Of a stretch of DNA of 51,168 bases, positions 26,758 through 35,081 are shown in pieces. Below the pieces are notes generated by a model. That model saw only the letters and a program-made list of their open reading frames with translations, did not search any database and had not been told where the DNA came from. Numbering within the stretch: the first letter of the stretch is position 1; the number at the start of each line of letters is the position of its first letter. This DNA is from Sinorhizobium meliloti 4H41 (GTDB lineage Bacteria; Pseudomonadota; Alphaproteobacteria; Rhizobiales; Rhizobiaceae): the NCBI RefSeq assembly GCF_000375585.1, contig NZ_AQWP01000020.1, positions 1 through 51,168 on the forward strand, in the 5' to 3' direction. Position numbers and translations under genes: made by a program.

Positions 26758-27528
26758 ATGGGCTATCTCACCACCCATTTCCGCGTCGTCGGCGCCCTTC
26801 TGGTTCGAGAAATGGCGACGCGATTCGGCTCGAAGCCCGGCGGCTATGTCTGGGCGCTGCTCGATCCGGCGGCCCACATCCTGCTGATGACGGTCATCTT
26901 CCAGGCGATCGCCCGCGCGCCGGCGCTCGGCACCAGCTTCGCGCTCTTCTTCGCCACCGGCTATATCGCCTTCCAGTTCTACCAGGCGATGACCGCCTAT
27001 CTGAACGCCGCGGTGAAAGCCAACAAGGCGCTGCTCAGCTATCCCAATGTCGCGCCGATCGACACCATCGTCGCCCGCTTCGTCCTGCAGATGGGCACGA
27101 CCTCACTGGTCGCATTCATCGTGCTCGGCACGATCGTCGCCACCATGCGGGTCGACACGTACATCCACTGGCCCTCGATCCTCGAAGCGGTCGGGCTCGC
27201 CTGCCTTTTCGGCCTGGGCGTCGCCATGGTCAATTGCGTGCTGTTCCTCAAATATCCGCTCTACGAGCAGGTCTTCAGCATCGTAAACCGGCCGCTCTTC
27301 CTGATATCGGGCGTCTTCTTCCTGCCCGACTCGATCCCCGCGCCCTATCGCGATCTCGTGCTCATCAATCCGCTCGTTCACGTGATCATGGGCTTCCGCA
27401 AGGGCTTTTATCCTGAATATCGGGCAGTCGGCCTCGACATGACCTATCTCTACGGGATCGCATTTCTGACATTGTTTGCCGGAATGCTGATCTTCACCCT
27501 TTCCAGAAAGACGCTGAGAAACGAATGA
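26758..27528 (+). CDS. rkpT: Capsule export ABC permease RkpT (KpsM-like)
   Basis: A 256-residue inner-membrane permease of the ABC-2 family with six hydrophobic segments. Characteristic parts are LVREMATRFGSKPGGYVWAL, ILLMTVIFQAIARAPALGTS, FINRPLF-type NRPLFLISGVFFLPDSIP and LINPLVHVIMGFRKGFYPEY. The ATG at 26758 aligns residue for residue with the start of the paralogue at 39717-40493; a GTG at 26749 overlapping the rkpZ stop is possible. With RkpS it would move the lipid-linked K-antigen across the inner membrane. The last codons overlap rkpS by 4 bases. Confidence 0.9.
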   Translation: MGYLTTHFRVVGALLVREMATRFGSKPGGYVWALLDPAAHILLMTVIFQAIARAPALGTSFALFFATGYIAFQFYQAMTAYLNAAVKANKALLSYPNVAPIDTIVARFVLQMGTTSLVAFIVLGTIVATMRVDTYIHWPSILEAVGLACLFGLGVAMVNCVLFLKYPLYEQVFSIVNRPLFLISGVFFLPDSIPAPYRDLVLINPLVHVIMGFRKGFYPEYRAVGLDMTYLYGIAFLTLFAGMLIFTLSRKTLRNE

Positions 27529-28184
27529 TCCGGTTCGAGCAGGCGACGAAATACGCCCGCACCAGGGGCATCAAGAAGCCGATCATCGAGGATGCATCGC
27601 TGACGCTCAACCGCGGCAAGAGCGTCGGCCTGCTCGGCCGCAACGGTGCCGGAAAGTCTACCCTGCTGCGGCTGATCGCCGGCGCCATAAAGCTCGACAA
27701 GGGCCGAATCATCCGCCGCGGCAAGATCTCCTGGCCGCTCGGCTTTTCCGGTAGCTTCCAGAGCTCGATGACGGGGGAACAGAATGTGCGCTTCGTCGCC
27801 CGCATCTACGGCGTCGATACGGAGCGACTGATCGGCTACGTGGAGGACTTCGCCGAGCTCGGCCCCTTCTTCAAGGCGCCGGTCGGCACCTATTCCTCGG
27901 GCATGAAGGCGCGCTTGGCCTTCGGCTTGAGCATGGGCGTCAACTTCGACTATTATCTCGTCGACGAAATCACCGCCGTTGGTGACGCAAATTTTAAGAA
28001 AAAGTGCCAGGCTGTCTTCGAGACCAAGTTGCAGGAATCCGACATTATCATGGTTTCGCACAGCACCGGTACGATCCGCGACTATTGCGATTGCGGCGTG
28101 GTGCTGGAAAAAGGCAAGATGACCTATTATGAGAGTGTCGAAGACGCGATCCGCGCGCACGACAAGAATATGAAGGAAAACTAG
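27525..28184 (+). CDS. rkpS: Capsule export ABC ATPase RkpS (KpsT-like)
   Basis: A 219-residue ATPase with Walker A LLGRNGAGKSTLLRLIAG, the lineage-specific FSGSFQSSMTGEQNVRF, the signature YSSGMKARLAFGLSMG, Walker B YYLVDEITAVGD and switch His in MVSHSTGTIRDY. Length and motifs match KpsT of group 2 capsule exporters. It overlaps rkpT by 4 bases and its TAG abuts the rkpR start, a tight operon. Confidence 0.93.
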   Translation: MIRFEQATKYARTRGIKKPIIEDASLTLNRGKSVGLLGRNGAGKSTLLRLIAGAIKLDKGRIIRRGKISWPLGFSGSFQSSMTGEQNVRFVARIYGVDTERLIGYVEDFAELGPFFKAPVGTYSSGMKARLAFGLSMGVNFDYYLVDEITAVGDANFKKKCQAVFETKLQESDIIMVSHSTGTIRDYCDCGVVLEKGKMTYYESVEDAIRAHDKNMKEN

Positions 28185-29516
28185 ATGGCGGCAAGCAAGG
28201 ACGCGGCAGTGAACCAGCCTGACCCCGCGCAGGCCGCCGGAAAGCCGAACACCGCCAAGGCAACGGCAAAAAGCAAGGGCATCGCGGTTCTCGAAGGGCT
28301 TCTCGGCAAGGAAGGTGCACCCGTCATCCCACTGCCGGGACGCAAGGTCGAACCGCCCAGGAAAGCCGGCTGGCAGCCGAAATGGCTCAAGAAGCTGCGC
28401 TGGCGCCACGCCATTATCGGCGCATCCTTCCTGGGGCTCGTCGCGGTACCGGCGACGCTCGCCTCTCTCTACATGGCCTTCATCGCCGCCGACCAGTATC
28501 ACAGCACGGCGTCCTTCGCGGTGCGCAGCATCGAGGGCGGCGCTTCGAGCGACATTCTCGGCATGTTCACACAAGCCTCGGGCGGCAGCACCGTTTCGGA
28601 CAGCTATATCCTCATGGATTATATCCTGAGCGAACGGATGGCCGCGGACGCCGACCGTCGGTTCAAGCTCGAGGACGTCTACGCCACCCGCGGGCTCGAT
28701 TATTTCTACGGCATTGGCTCCGATCTGCCGATCGAGGACAAGCTTGCCTACTGGCGCGATATGGTGAAGGTCAATTTCGACCACGCCTCCGGCATCATGC
28801 AGGTGAACGTAAAGGCCTTCGAGCCGAAGCAGGCGCAGGAGATTGCTCAATTTATCGTCGACCAGAGCGACAATCTCGTGAACAGCCTTTCGCTTTCGGC
28901 ACGCAACGACGTTCTGCGCGCCGCGCAGGACGAGGTGCTCGCGGGCGAGGCACGACTCTCCAAGGCACGCGCGGGGCTGCGCGATTATCGCGACAAATCG
29001 CAGGAAATCAGCCCTGCAGAAGGCGCGAAGCTTGCGATACAGTTGATCGGCGGCTTGGAAGAAGAACTGACGAAGCTCAACGCCGATCTCGCCACGGCCA
29101 AGAGCCAGATGGGTGAGGACACGCCGCGCATCCGCGTGCTCAAGACCCGCATCGAAAGCCTGGAACAGCAACTCGCCGTGGAACGCCAGCGGTTGGGCGC
29201 GGGTGAAAAGGGGACGTCGGCTACAAACGACCCCAACGCCCCAGACGTCGCCGGCCGCATCGCCGAGTTCGAAGAATTGGAGACCGAGCGGGAATTCGCC
29301 GAGCGCGCCTATACGGCGGCATTGGGCTCACTTGAAAAGGCCCGTATCGACGCGAATAATCGCCAGCGGTACCTCGCGCTCTTCATTGAGCCTACGCTGT
29401 CGCAGATGGCGCAGTATCCCGCGCGGTTGCTCAATGCCTTTCTCGTAGCTCTTGGGTTGCTGTTTGCCTGGGGGATTGGGGTGATGGCTTACTACAACAT
29501 AAGAGACAGAGCATGA
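28185..29516 (+). CDS. rkpR: Capsule export inner-membrane/periplasmic adaptor RkpR (KpsE-like)
   Basis: A 443-residue PCP-3-type protein connecting inner-membrane export to the outer membrane. A cytoplasmic lysine/alanine-rich head (~70 residues) is followed by a first transmembrane helix (HAIIGASFLGLVAVPATLAS). A large periplasmic region has a coiled-coil (EEELTKLNADLATAKSQMGE; RIESLEQQLAVERQRL), and a C-terminal helix (LLNAFLVALGLLFAWGIG) returns to the membrane. The FAVRSIEGGASSDILGMFTQ segment is typical of KpsE/BexC/CtrB. An outer-membrane KpsD partner is not in the window. It is the last gene of the rkpZTSR unit. Confidence 0.92.
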   Translation: MAASKDAAVNQPDPAQAAGKPNTAKATAKSKGIAVLEGLLGKEGAPVIPLPGRKVEPPRKAGWQPKWLKKLRWRHAIIGASFLGLVAVPATLASLYMAFIAADQYHSTASFAVRSIEGGASSDILGMFTQASGGSTVSDSYILMDYILSERMAADADRRFKLEDVYATRGLDYFYGIGSDLPIEDKLAYWRDMVKVNFDHASGIMQVNVKAFEPKQAQEIAQFIVDQSDNLVNSLSLSARNDVLRAAQDEVLAGEARLSKARAGLRDYRDKSQEISPAEGAKLAIQLIGGLEEELTKLNADLATAKSQMGEDTPRIRVLKTRIESLEQQLAVERQRLGAGEKGTSATNDPNAPDVAGRIAEFEELETEREFAERAYTAALGSLEKARIDANNRQRYLALFIEPTLSQMAQYPARLLNAFLVALGLLFAWGIGVMAYYNIRDRA

Positions 29517-29565
29517 ACATATGTCCTGTCTTGACTAGGCTTTGAGGAAGTCGCCACCGAATTCA

Positions 29566-29594
29566 TTGGCAAGCATCATCTTTTTGTCTAGATA
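29566..29594 (+). promoter_or_regulatory. Candidate promoter of the neu operon
   Basis: TTGGCA (29566-29571) and TAGATA (29589-29594) are spaced by 17 bases, 38 bases before the neuA start. It lies in the 116-base gap after rkpR, where composition turns more AT-rich. Spacing and position only. Confidence 0.4.
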
Positions 29595-29632
29595 GCTGCC
29601 AATATCACTCGCTCACAATCGAGAAGATCAGA

Positions 29633-30316
29633 ATGCACTCAGACGTGATTGCGTTGGTTCCTGCGCGAGCCGGCTCTAAAGGCCTCCCCGGCAAGAATAT
29701 CAGAGAACTTTGCGGCAAACCGCTTTACCGGCACAGCGTAGACGCAGCGATTATGGCCGGAATTCCAAAGGTCTTTGTTTCCACGGACATAGATGAGATT
29801 TTCTCACATTCTCTGCCCCGCAGTGTCCAGGTCGTGCGGCGCCCATCCAGTCTTGCCGCGGACACTGCCACGATGGCGGACGTCCTGACTGATTTCTTGG
29901 GGTCCACCCTTCCCAATGGCGGCACAGTCGTGTTGCTACAGCCTACTTCACCGCTGCGGAAGCCAGATCACATCCGAGCCGCTTTGGAATTGTTCGCCGG
30001 TGGAGATTGTTCGCTTGTAATGAGTGTGTGTGCAGCGAATTCAAGCGTTTTGAAATGGGGCCAAATAAATGGTGATCGGTTTCAGACGCTCTCCGATCCC
30101 CGGTACTGTTTTGCCAACCGTCAATCCTTGCCGCCCGTGTTTCGCCCTAATGGGGCTTTGTATGTTTTTGATGCAAACACATTCAGGGCTAACGGTGACT
30201 TCTCTGCCGCCGCAATAAAGGTTGTGCAAATGTCGGAAGACGAATCACTCGACGTTGACACGATGGAAGATTTTAGAAAGTGCGAAGCAGCAATATCACA
30301 AGGGACCACTCAATGA
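29633..30316 (+). CDS. neuA: N-acylneuraminate cytidylyltransferase (CMP-sialic acid synthetase)
   Basis: A 227-residue cytidylyltransferase that activates sialic acid with CTP to CMP-Neu5Ac. The CTP-binding loop ALVPARAGSKGLPGKNI is intact. Other family segments are LYRHSVDAAIMAGIPKVFVS, VVLLQPTSPLRKPDHIRAAL, FRPNGALYVFDANTF and the metal-binding SLDVDTMEDFRKCE. Length fits the meningococcal SiaB class rather than the longer E. coli NeuA with an esterase domain. It is first in a neuA-neuB-neuC operon and overlaps neuB by 4 bases. Confidence 0.92.
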   Translation: MHSDVIALVPARAGSKGLPGKNIRELCGKPLYRHSVDAAIMAGIPKVFVSTDIDEIFSHSLPRSVQVVRRPSSLAADTATMADVLTDFLGSTLPNGGTVVLLQPTSPLRKPDHIRAALELFAGGDCSLVMSVCAANSSVLKWGQINGDRFQTLSDPRYCFANRQSLPPVFRPNGALYVFDANTFRANGDFSAAAIKVVQMSEDESLDVDTMEDFRKCEAAISQGTTQ

Positions 30317-31362
30317 AGATTCGTAATCGCCAGATCGGCCCTTCTCACCCGCCTCTCGTTATCGCTGAAATCGGGATTAACCATGGTGGTAGCCTCGAGG
30401 TGGCAAAAGCCATGGTCCTGGCTGCTGCCCAATCCGGCTGCGAAATCGTCAAGCACCAAACCCATATTGTCGAAGACGAGATGACGGAGGAGGCAAAGAA
30501 GATATTCCCGCCCAATGCCGACGTCTCCATCTGGGACGTGATGAAATCCTGCGCCTTATCACTCGAGGATGAGAAGACGCTGAAAGATTATGCGGAGGGC
30601 CTCGGTCTCATTTACATCTCTACTCCCTTCTCGAGGGCGGCGGCCGATTTCCTCGACGCGATAGACGTTCCGGCCTTCAAAATCGGCAGCGGCGAGTGCG
30701 ACAATATTCCCCTTATCCGGCACATCGCCACTTTTGGAAAGCCCATCATCATGAGCACGGGGATGCAATCGATCGAAACCATCCGCGCATCCGTCGAAGT
30801 ATTGGAGCGCTCAGGTGTCGAATATGCACTGCTTGAGTGCACAAATCTTTATCCTTCTCCGCCGGAAATTGTTTCTCTACGTGGCGTGACGGATCTGAAA
30901 ACGGCGTTCCCCAATGCTGTCGTCGGATTTTCGGACCACAGCATCGGGCCAGATATGGCTCTCGCATCTGTTGCCCTTGGGGCTTGCATCCTTGAGCGTC
31001 ACTTCACCGACACACGGTATCGCAAGGGGCCGGACATTTCCTGCTCGATGGATCCCGCGGAACTGCGCTTCCTGATCGACAGATCCCGAGAAATCTTCAT
31101 AGCTCTGAATAACGAGAAGCGCCGGACGGAGCCGGAAGAAGCAGTCTACCGATTCGCGCGGAGCTCAGTTGTGGCTGATCGAGACCTTCAGCCAGGAGAC
31201 GTAATCTCCGAGTACGACATCTGGGCACGACGGCCAGGCAATGGCGAGATCCCAGGCTATCAGCTCGATGACCTGATTGGAAAGACCATCACCGTGGCGC
31301 GCAAGAGAAATGAACAGCTCCACTGGAGTGACTTCGAGACATCTCCTGGGGCGCTGCGATGA
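30313..31362 (+). CDS. neuB: N-acetylneuraminate synthase
   Basis: A 349-residue synthase condensing ManNAc with phosphoenolpyruvate to Neu5Ac. From memory it follows meningococcal NeuB/SiaC closely: VIAEIGINHGGS, EIVKHQTHIVEDEMTEEAKK, NADVSIWDVMKSCAL, YISTPFSRAAADF, FKIGSGECDNIPLI, IIMSTGMQSIE, FSDHSIG, ILERHFTDTRYRKGPD, and a C-terminal antifreeze-like SAF domain (RSSVVADRDLQPGDVIS...RRPGNGE). The KHQTHIVEDEM block distinguishes true sialic-acid synthases of this branch from pseudaminic (PseI) or legionaminic (LegI) synthases, as far as I can judge. It starts inside the neuA stop and overlaps neuC by 4 bases. Confidence 0.93.
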   Translation: MKIRNRQIGPSHPPLVIAEIGINHGGSLEVAKAMVLAAAQSGCEIVKHQTHIVEDEMTEEAKKIFPPNADVSIWDVMKSCALSLEDEKTLKDYAEGLGLIYISTPFSRAAADFLDAIDVPAFKIGSGECDNIPLIRHIATFGKPIIMSTGMQSIETIRASVEVLERSGVEYALLECTNLYPSPPEIVSLRGVTDLKTAFPNAVVGFSDHSIGPDMALASVALGACILERHFTDTRYRKGPDISCSMDPAELRFLIDRSREIFIALNNEKRRTEPEEAVYRFARSSVVADRDLQPGDVISEYDIWARRPGNGEIPGYQLDDLIGKTITVARKRNEQLHWSDFETSPGALR

Positions 31363-32474
31363 GTAAGAAGTTATTGTTTCTTACCGGAACGCGTGCAGAC
31401 TTCGGTAAGATCGAGCCATTAGCTGTGGCGGCAAGTAAAGGCGGCTACGCAATCAATTTTTTCGTGACCGGTATGCACATGCTGGAGAAATACGGTGCGA
31501 CCAAACACGAAGTGCACCGTCTCGAAGGAGTAGATGTACACGAATTCATCAACCAGCGCCTCGGTGACCCCCAAGACCTTATCCTCTCTAAAACGATCCT
31601 TGGCGTTTCCGATTGGGTGTATGAACACAAACCCGATCTGGTCATCGTTCATGGTGATCGAATCGAGGCACTAGCGGTTTCGCTCGTCTGCGCAACCAAC
31701 TATATCCGCTGCGCCCATATCGAAGGCGGTGAGGTGTCCGGGACGATCGACGAGATCTACCGCCACTGCAATTCAAAGCTCTGCACCTATCACTTTGTCA
31801 GCTCGGAACTTGCGAGAGCCCGCGTCTTGGCTCTCGGCGAGGATCCACAATTCGTTTATAACATTGGATCGCCGGAGTTGGATCTCCATCGTGGCGATTC
31901 TGGCGTGACCCTCGGCAAGGTTCTGGACCGCTATGCGATACCGTTTACAGAGTATGGCATCGTCACCTTCCATCCGGTAACGTCGGAAACGGATACGATC
32001 GGAGCGCAGGCGCGAAACCTGTTTACGACACTGGCTGAGAGCGGCAAGAACTTCGTGATCATTTCACCGAACAATGATCCTGGCAGCGATGACATCTTCG
32101 CTGAGATATCGAAGCTCGATCCGCATCGGTTTCGGCATTTGCCGAGCATGCGTTTCTCTTACTTTTCCGAACTTATGAAAAACGCGAAAGCGATCATCGG
32201 AAACAGTAGTGCCGGGGTGCGGGAAGCACCGTTCTTGGGAGTGCCTAGTCTCAATGTAGGGACGCGGCAGAACAATCGATCCAGCGCCGGGACAATCACC
32301 GACGCATCAGCATTCGACACCGACACTATTCGAGAGTTTCTGAACACGACGTGGGGCAGGAGGTTCGAAAGCGACCAAAGCTTCGGTAACGGCAACGCAG
32401 CCTCCCGCTTTGTCCAAGTTCTGAATGATGACACGTTTTGGTCAGCGCCGCTTCAGAAGCAATTTAATGACTAG
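31359..32474 (+). CDS. neuC: UDP-N-acetylglucosamine 2-epimerase (hydrolysing), ManNAc-forming
   Basis: A 371-residue enzyme hydrolysing UDP-GlcNAc to ManNAc and UDP, the entry step of bacterial sialic acid synthesis. Motifs are LFLTGTRADFGKIEPLAVAA, FVTGMHMLEKYGATKHEV, LVIVHGDRIEALA, AHIEGGEVSGTIDE, the catalytic-domain FHPVTSETD, and SSAGVREAPFLGVPSLNVGT with RQNNR. These match the NeuC/SiaA family of E. coli K1 and N. meningitidis. It overlaps neuB by 4 bases, and its end overlaps the polysialyltransferase gene by 8, so the operon runs through to the polymerase. Confidence 0.93.
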   Translation: MSKKLLFLTGTRADFGKIEPLAVAASKGGYAINFFVTGMHMLEKYGATKHEVHRLEGVDVHEFINQRLGDPQDLILSKTILGVSDWVYEHKPDLVIVHGDRIEALAVSLVCATNYIRCAHIEGGEVSGTIDEIYRHCNSKLCTYHFVSSELARARVLALGEDPQFVYNIGSPELDLHRGDSGVTLGKVLDRYAIPFTEYGIVTFHPVTSETDTIGAQARNLFTTLAESGKNFVIISPNNDPGSDDIFAEISKLDPHRFRHLPSMRFSYFSELMKNAKAIIGNSSAGVREAPFLGVPSLNVGTRQNNRSSAGTITDASAFDTDTIREFLNTTWGRRFESDQSFGNGNAASRFVQVLNDDTFWSAPLQKQFND

Positions 32475-33756
32475 CGGTGATTTAGTTGGCGGAGCTAAAT
32501 CGGCTCCTCCAGCAGGGACAGACCTGATCATTATCTCTAATGATCGGCAAGCGCAGAATGCGTTAGCTTTTATAGAGGAGTTCGGAGATGCCCTGCTGTT
32601 GCGGCCGTTCGTTGTGGCCCTGTATACGGACGCGAATCTTAAAGAGCGGAGTAGCATCTCTAACCTTCTGACGGAAAGAAATGTCCCCCATAGTCTCTTA
32701 AAGCTGCCAGTCGGAGCCGCATATTTCTCTCTTCGAAAGCAGGGCAGAATACTGAGAGCATATCGGTCTGTTCTCACGGAGAACGCGCCGCAGCGTCTTT
32801 TTCTGTTCAATTATAATACTCACTACGGCCTTATCTACGATCTTGCCAAAATGGCAGAAATGCAGATCTTCTTCATCGAAGAAGGCTTGTCTTCTTACAA
32901 GAGGGCTAGTGAGTACGCACCGCCTCGGTCTTTTATTGACATAATCAACAAGGACATTATTGCCGATTCTTTCTTTGGAAAGATACTTTTAAAAATACCG
33001 TATGAGCTAGCTTCAAGTCCAACGAAAGGACTTAAAACGGTCCTAGGTTTTATGCAAAAGGAACTTTCTTTTGCCGCTAGGTGCATTGTTGTACCGTTCG
33101 ACAATGAACTTACGGCCTCCCGTTTCAAAGGCATATTCAATCGTAGCTATCGATTCAGACGGTTCCACGAACCGATATCCGGCTTCAACGGTGTTTTTGG
33201 GACGTTTCCGGACCGGTTGGCCAACAGTTTCCGAGCGAATGAAAAGAACTACTTTAGCTATATCAAGCACATATTTCGAACAACACAGCATCATTCGGCA
33301 AGCAAATTAGCCGACTGCGGAATGACCGCTCAGTCCCTTTTATATGTAGATCAAGCTTACCAGATAGACAAAGAGGTGATTATAGGTGTTATAGCGAAAT
33401 GCATTCAGGACAATTTCCCGCAAACAGATACACTGTACATTAAACCTCACCCAAAATCTGATTTCAGCCTAGAAAAGCTTGAGGTAATCCGCGGGCACCA
33501 TCCCGAATTTGCGATAAAGCTGCTACCGCATACAGACATACCAGCAGAATTTATTCCTGCGCTCACCGACTGTCGAAGAGTGATCGGCATCGCAAGTACA
33601 GCACTCGTATACGCAAGTGATCTCCGGCCGGACGTCGAGGCATACTCGATCTATCGACAAATATTGCCGCTAATTGCGAAAGACCCACGCACCGCCAAGA
33701 TTGTTGCAGAGCACGGATCGATCCTCGAGGACTTCAGCGGAGTCCAGTTTGTCTAA
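32467..33756 (+). CDS. neuS: NeuS-like polysialyltransferase (GT38 family)
   Basis: A 429-residue protein recalling E. coli K1/K92 NeuS, which polymerises CMP-Neu5Ac into polysialic acid at the inner face of the inner membrane. Matching blocks are FFIEEGLSSYK (E/D-D/E-G motif, Glu138-Gly140), VFGTFPDRLANSF, LLYVDQAYQID, YIKPHPKSD (HP motif, His328-Pro329) and VIGIASTALVYAS (S/T motif). All three motifs needed by bacterial polysialyltransferases are present. The start at 32467 overlaps neuC by 8 bases. The gene is markedly AT-richer than its surroundings (18 G/C among 60 bases at 32941-33000), pointing to acquisition. Linkage type (alpha-2,8, 2,9 or mixed) cannot be read. Confidence 0.85.
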   Translation: MTSGDLVGGAKSAPPAGTDLIIISNDRQAQNALAFIEEFGDALLLRPFVVALYTDANLKERSSISNLLTERNVPHSLLKLPVGAAYFSLRKQGRILRAYRSVLTENAPQRLFLFNYNTHYGLIYDLAKMAEMQIFFIEEGLSSYKRASEYAPPRSFIDIINKDIIADSFFGKILLKIPYELASSPTKGLKTVLGFMQKELSFAARCIVVPFDNELTASRFKGIFNRSYRFRRFHEPISGFNGVFGTFPDRLANSFRANEKNYFSYIKHIFRTTQHHSASKLADCGMTAQSLLYVDQAYQIDKEVIIGVIAKCIQDNFPQTDTLYIKPHPKSDFSLEKLEVIRGHHPEFAIKLLPHTDIPAEFIPALTDCRRVIGIASTALVYASDLRPDVEAYSIYRQILPLIAKDPRTAKIVAEHGSILEDFSGVQFV

Positions 33757-33796
33757 TTCAAGGAAGAGCGGCGATGACTTTCATCGCCATCCCCAA

Positions 33797-34948
33797 ATGC
33801 CATCAAAAGCGCTGCTCGTATACTCGGCAGATTCCTACGTTGGGTATTGTGACATATTGTATGAGCATTTGGCTCGGATCTCATGCGAAATCAACGTCAT
33901 CGAAGTCGTGCAAGATCTTCGAGAGCCTCGCCTATCAAAAGTTCAGCGCGAAAAATGGGGGGTCTCCTTTCCGGAATGCGTCATACGTATAATCGAAGAA
34001 GCGGAGCTACCCAAATGGATAGCTGAGAGCGGTGCAGACTTCCTCTTCCTCGGTCTACCGGGGAGAAAAGTCTTTCATATATGCAATGCTCTCCATGAGC
34101 TTCCGAGCTCAAATGCGTTGATGACGATCGCAACGGGATTTCCTGGACTTCAATATTACATGAGATTCACTGGCCTGTTATGGAGGTCCTTTGTTGACCA
34201 GCTTTTGTTCACCGATCCAAATTTATACCGGTTCGCCAGGAAGTGGCTTTCACTACTACCACTCTCGACCGCAAACTGCGTGTTGTTAGGATCCCCCAGA
34301 CTGAAACAAGTTCCACCACGCAACGACAACAGCATCAGAAAATATATCGCCGTCTTTGAACAGAACGAAGTTCCGGCATCGAGCCACGGCCGATTTGAGC
34401 TGGCGAAAAAACTTGCAATTCTGGCCGAATTGCATCCTGACAAGAAGCTCTTGATAGTTGCGCGCAACAGCTCCGGTGAAACTTCAAATCACCAAGCACT
34501 CGACAACTTGAGGCTCGCCCATATTTTGCAGGAGCGCGAAGGTCGAACGGCCGAAGTGTTCAATGGTAACTGGATGGCCATTGCGGACGAGATCGAGTTT
34601 GCAGTTAGCGTTTCTTCCACGGCATTGCTCGAGGCAAGCATCTTACAGATCCCATCGTTCAGCATCCCTATCGGGGAGGAGTCCAAATCGCCCTTTGATG
34701 CCTCACGCTTTTTTCAACGACTGGGCATGGAACGGCAATTGGGAGAACTCGCAAGACCGCACGCTTTAAAGCCCGTCGCGCGCGCCGCAGATTTTTTGGC
34801 CCCCTTAGACATGAGTGCGCTGCCGCAGATCATCTCTTGCAGGCCAAAGCCTCGTCGCACGACAAAGCCGTATGAGTTTCTTCTAAGACGCTGGTGTATC
34901 GCATCAGCGAGGGCGCTCGATCGAGCTTTCCGCTTCATCGACCGGTAG
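33797..34948 (+). CDS. Putative glycosyltransferase of unknown specificity (DUF6716-like)
   Basis: A 383-residue cytoplasmic protein starting MPSKALLVYSADSYVGYCDI, 40 bases after neuS. It has a two-lobed GT-B look: an N-terminal Rossmann-like half, LLGSPRLKQVP in the middle, ELHPDKKLLIVARNSSGE, and VSVSSTALLEASILQIPSF near the end, like the S/T motif of capsule glycosyltransferases. I think it belongs to DUF6716, but from memory only. Its place after neuS parallels E. coli neuE, proposed to help start or anchor polysialic acid; that role is inference. Low GC like neuS. The upstream ribosome-binding site is poor, so the start is uncertain. Confidence 0.6.
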   Translation: MPSKALLVYSADSYVGYCDILYEHLARISCEINVIEVVQDLREPRLSKVQREKWGVSFPECVIRIIEEAELPKWIAESGADFLFLGLPGRKVFHICNALHELPSSNALMTIATGFPGLQYYMRFTGLLWRSFVDQLLFTDPNLYRFARKWLSLLPLSTANCVLLGSPRLKQVPPRNDNSIRKYIAVFEQNEVPASSHGRFELAKKLAILAELHPDKKLLIVARNSSGETSNHQALDNLRLAHILQEREGRTAEVFNGNWMAIADEIEFAVSVSSTALLEASILQIPSFSIPIGEESKSPFDASRFFQRLGMERQLGELARPHALKPVARAADFLAPLDMSALPQIISCRPKPRRTTKPYEFLLRRWCIASARALDRAFRFIDR

Positions 34949-35081
34949 CAAGCGGCTTAGAACGGGTTCCGCGAAATTTGCGGCTGCTCGAAGGGCGTCA
35001 GTTGTTCAGGGTCATTCACGACTTTGAATATTCCTACCCTTCTCGAAGACTTCCAAACCGGGAACAGGAATCACGAGGTCG

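Noticed and set aside
29633..32474. Pseudaminic or legionaminic acid genes, as in other Sinorhizobium rkp-3 loci
   Set aside because: NeuB carries KHQTHIVEDEM and SGECDN blocks of sialic-acid synthases, and a hydrolysing UDP-GlcNAc 2-epimerase (NeuC) is present. No PseB/PseC/PseH-type genes are seen.
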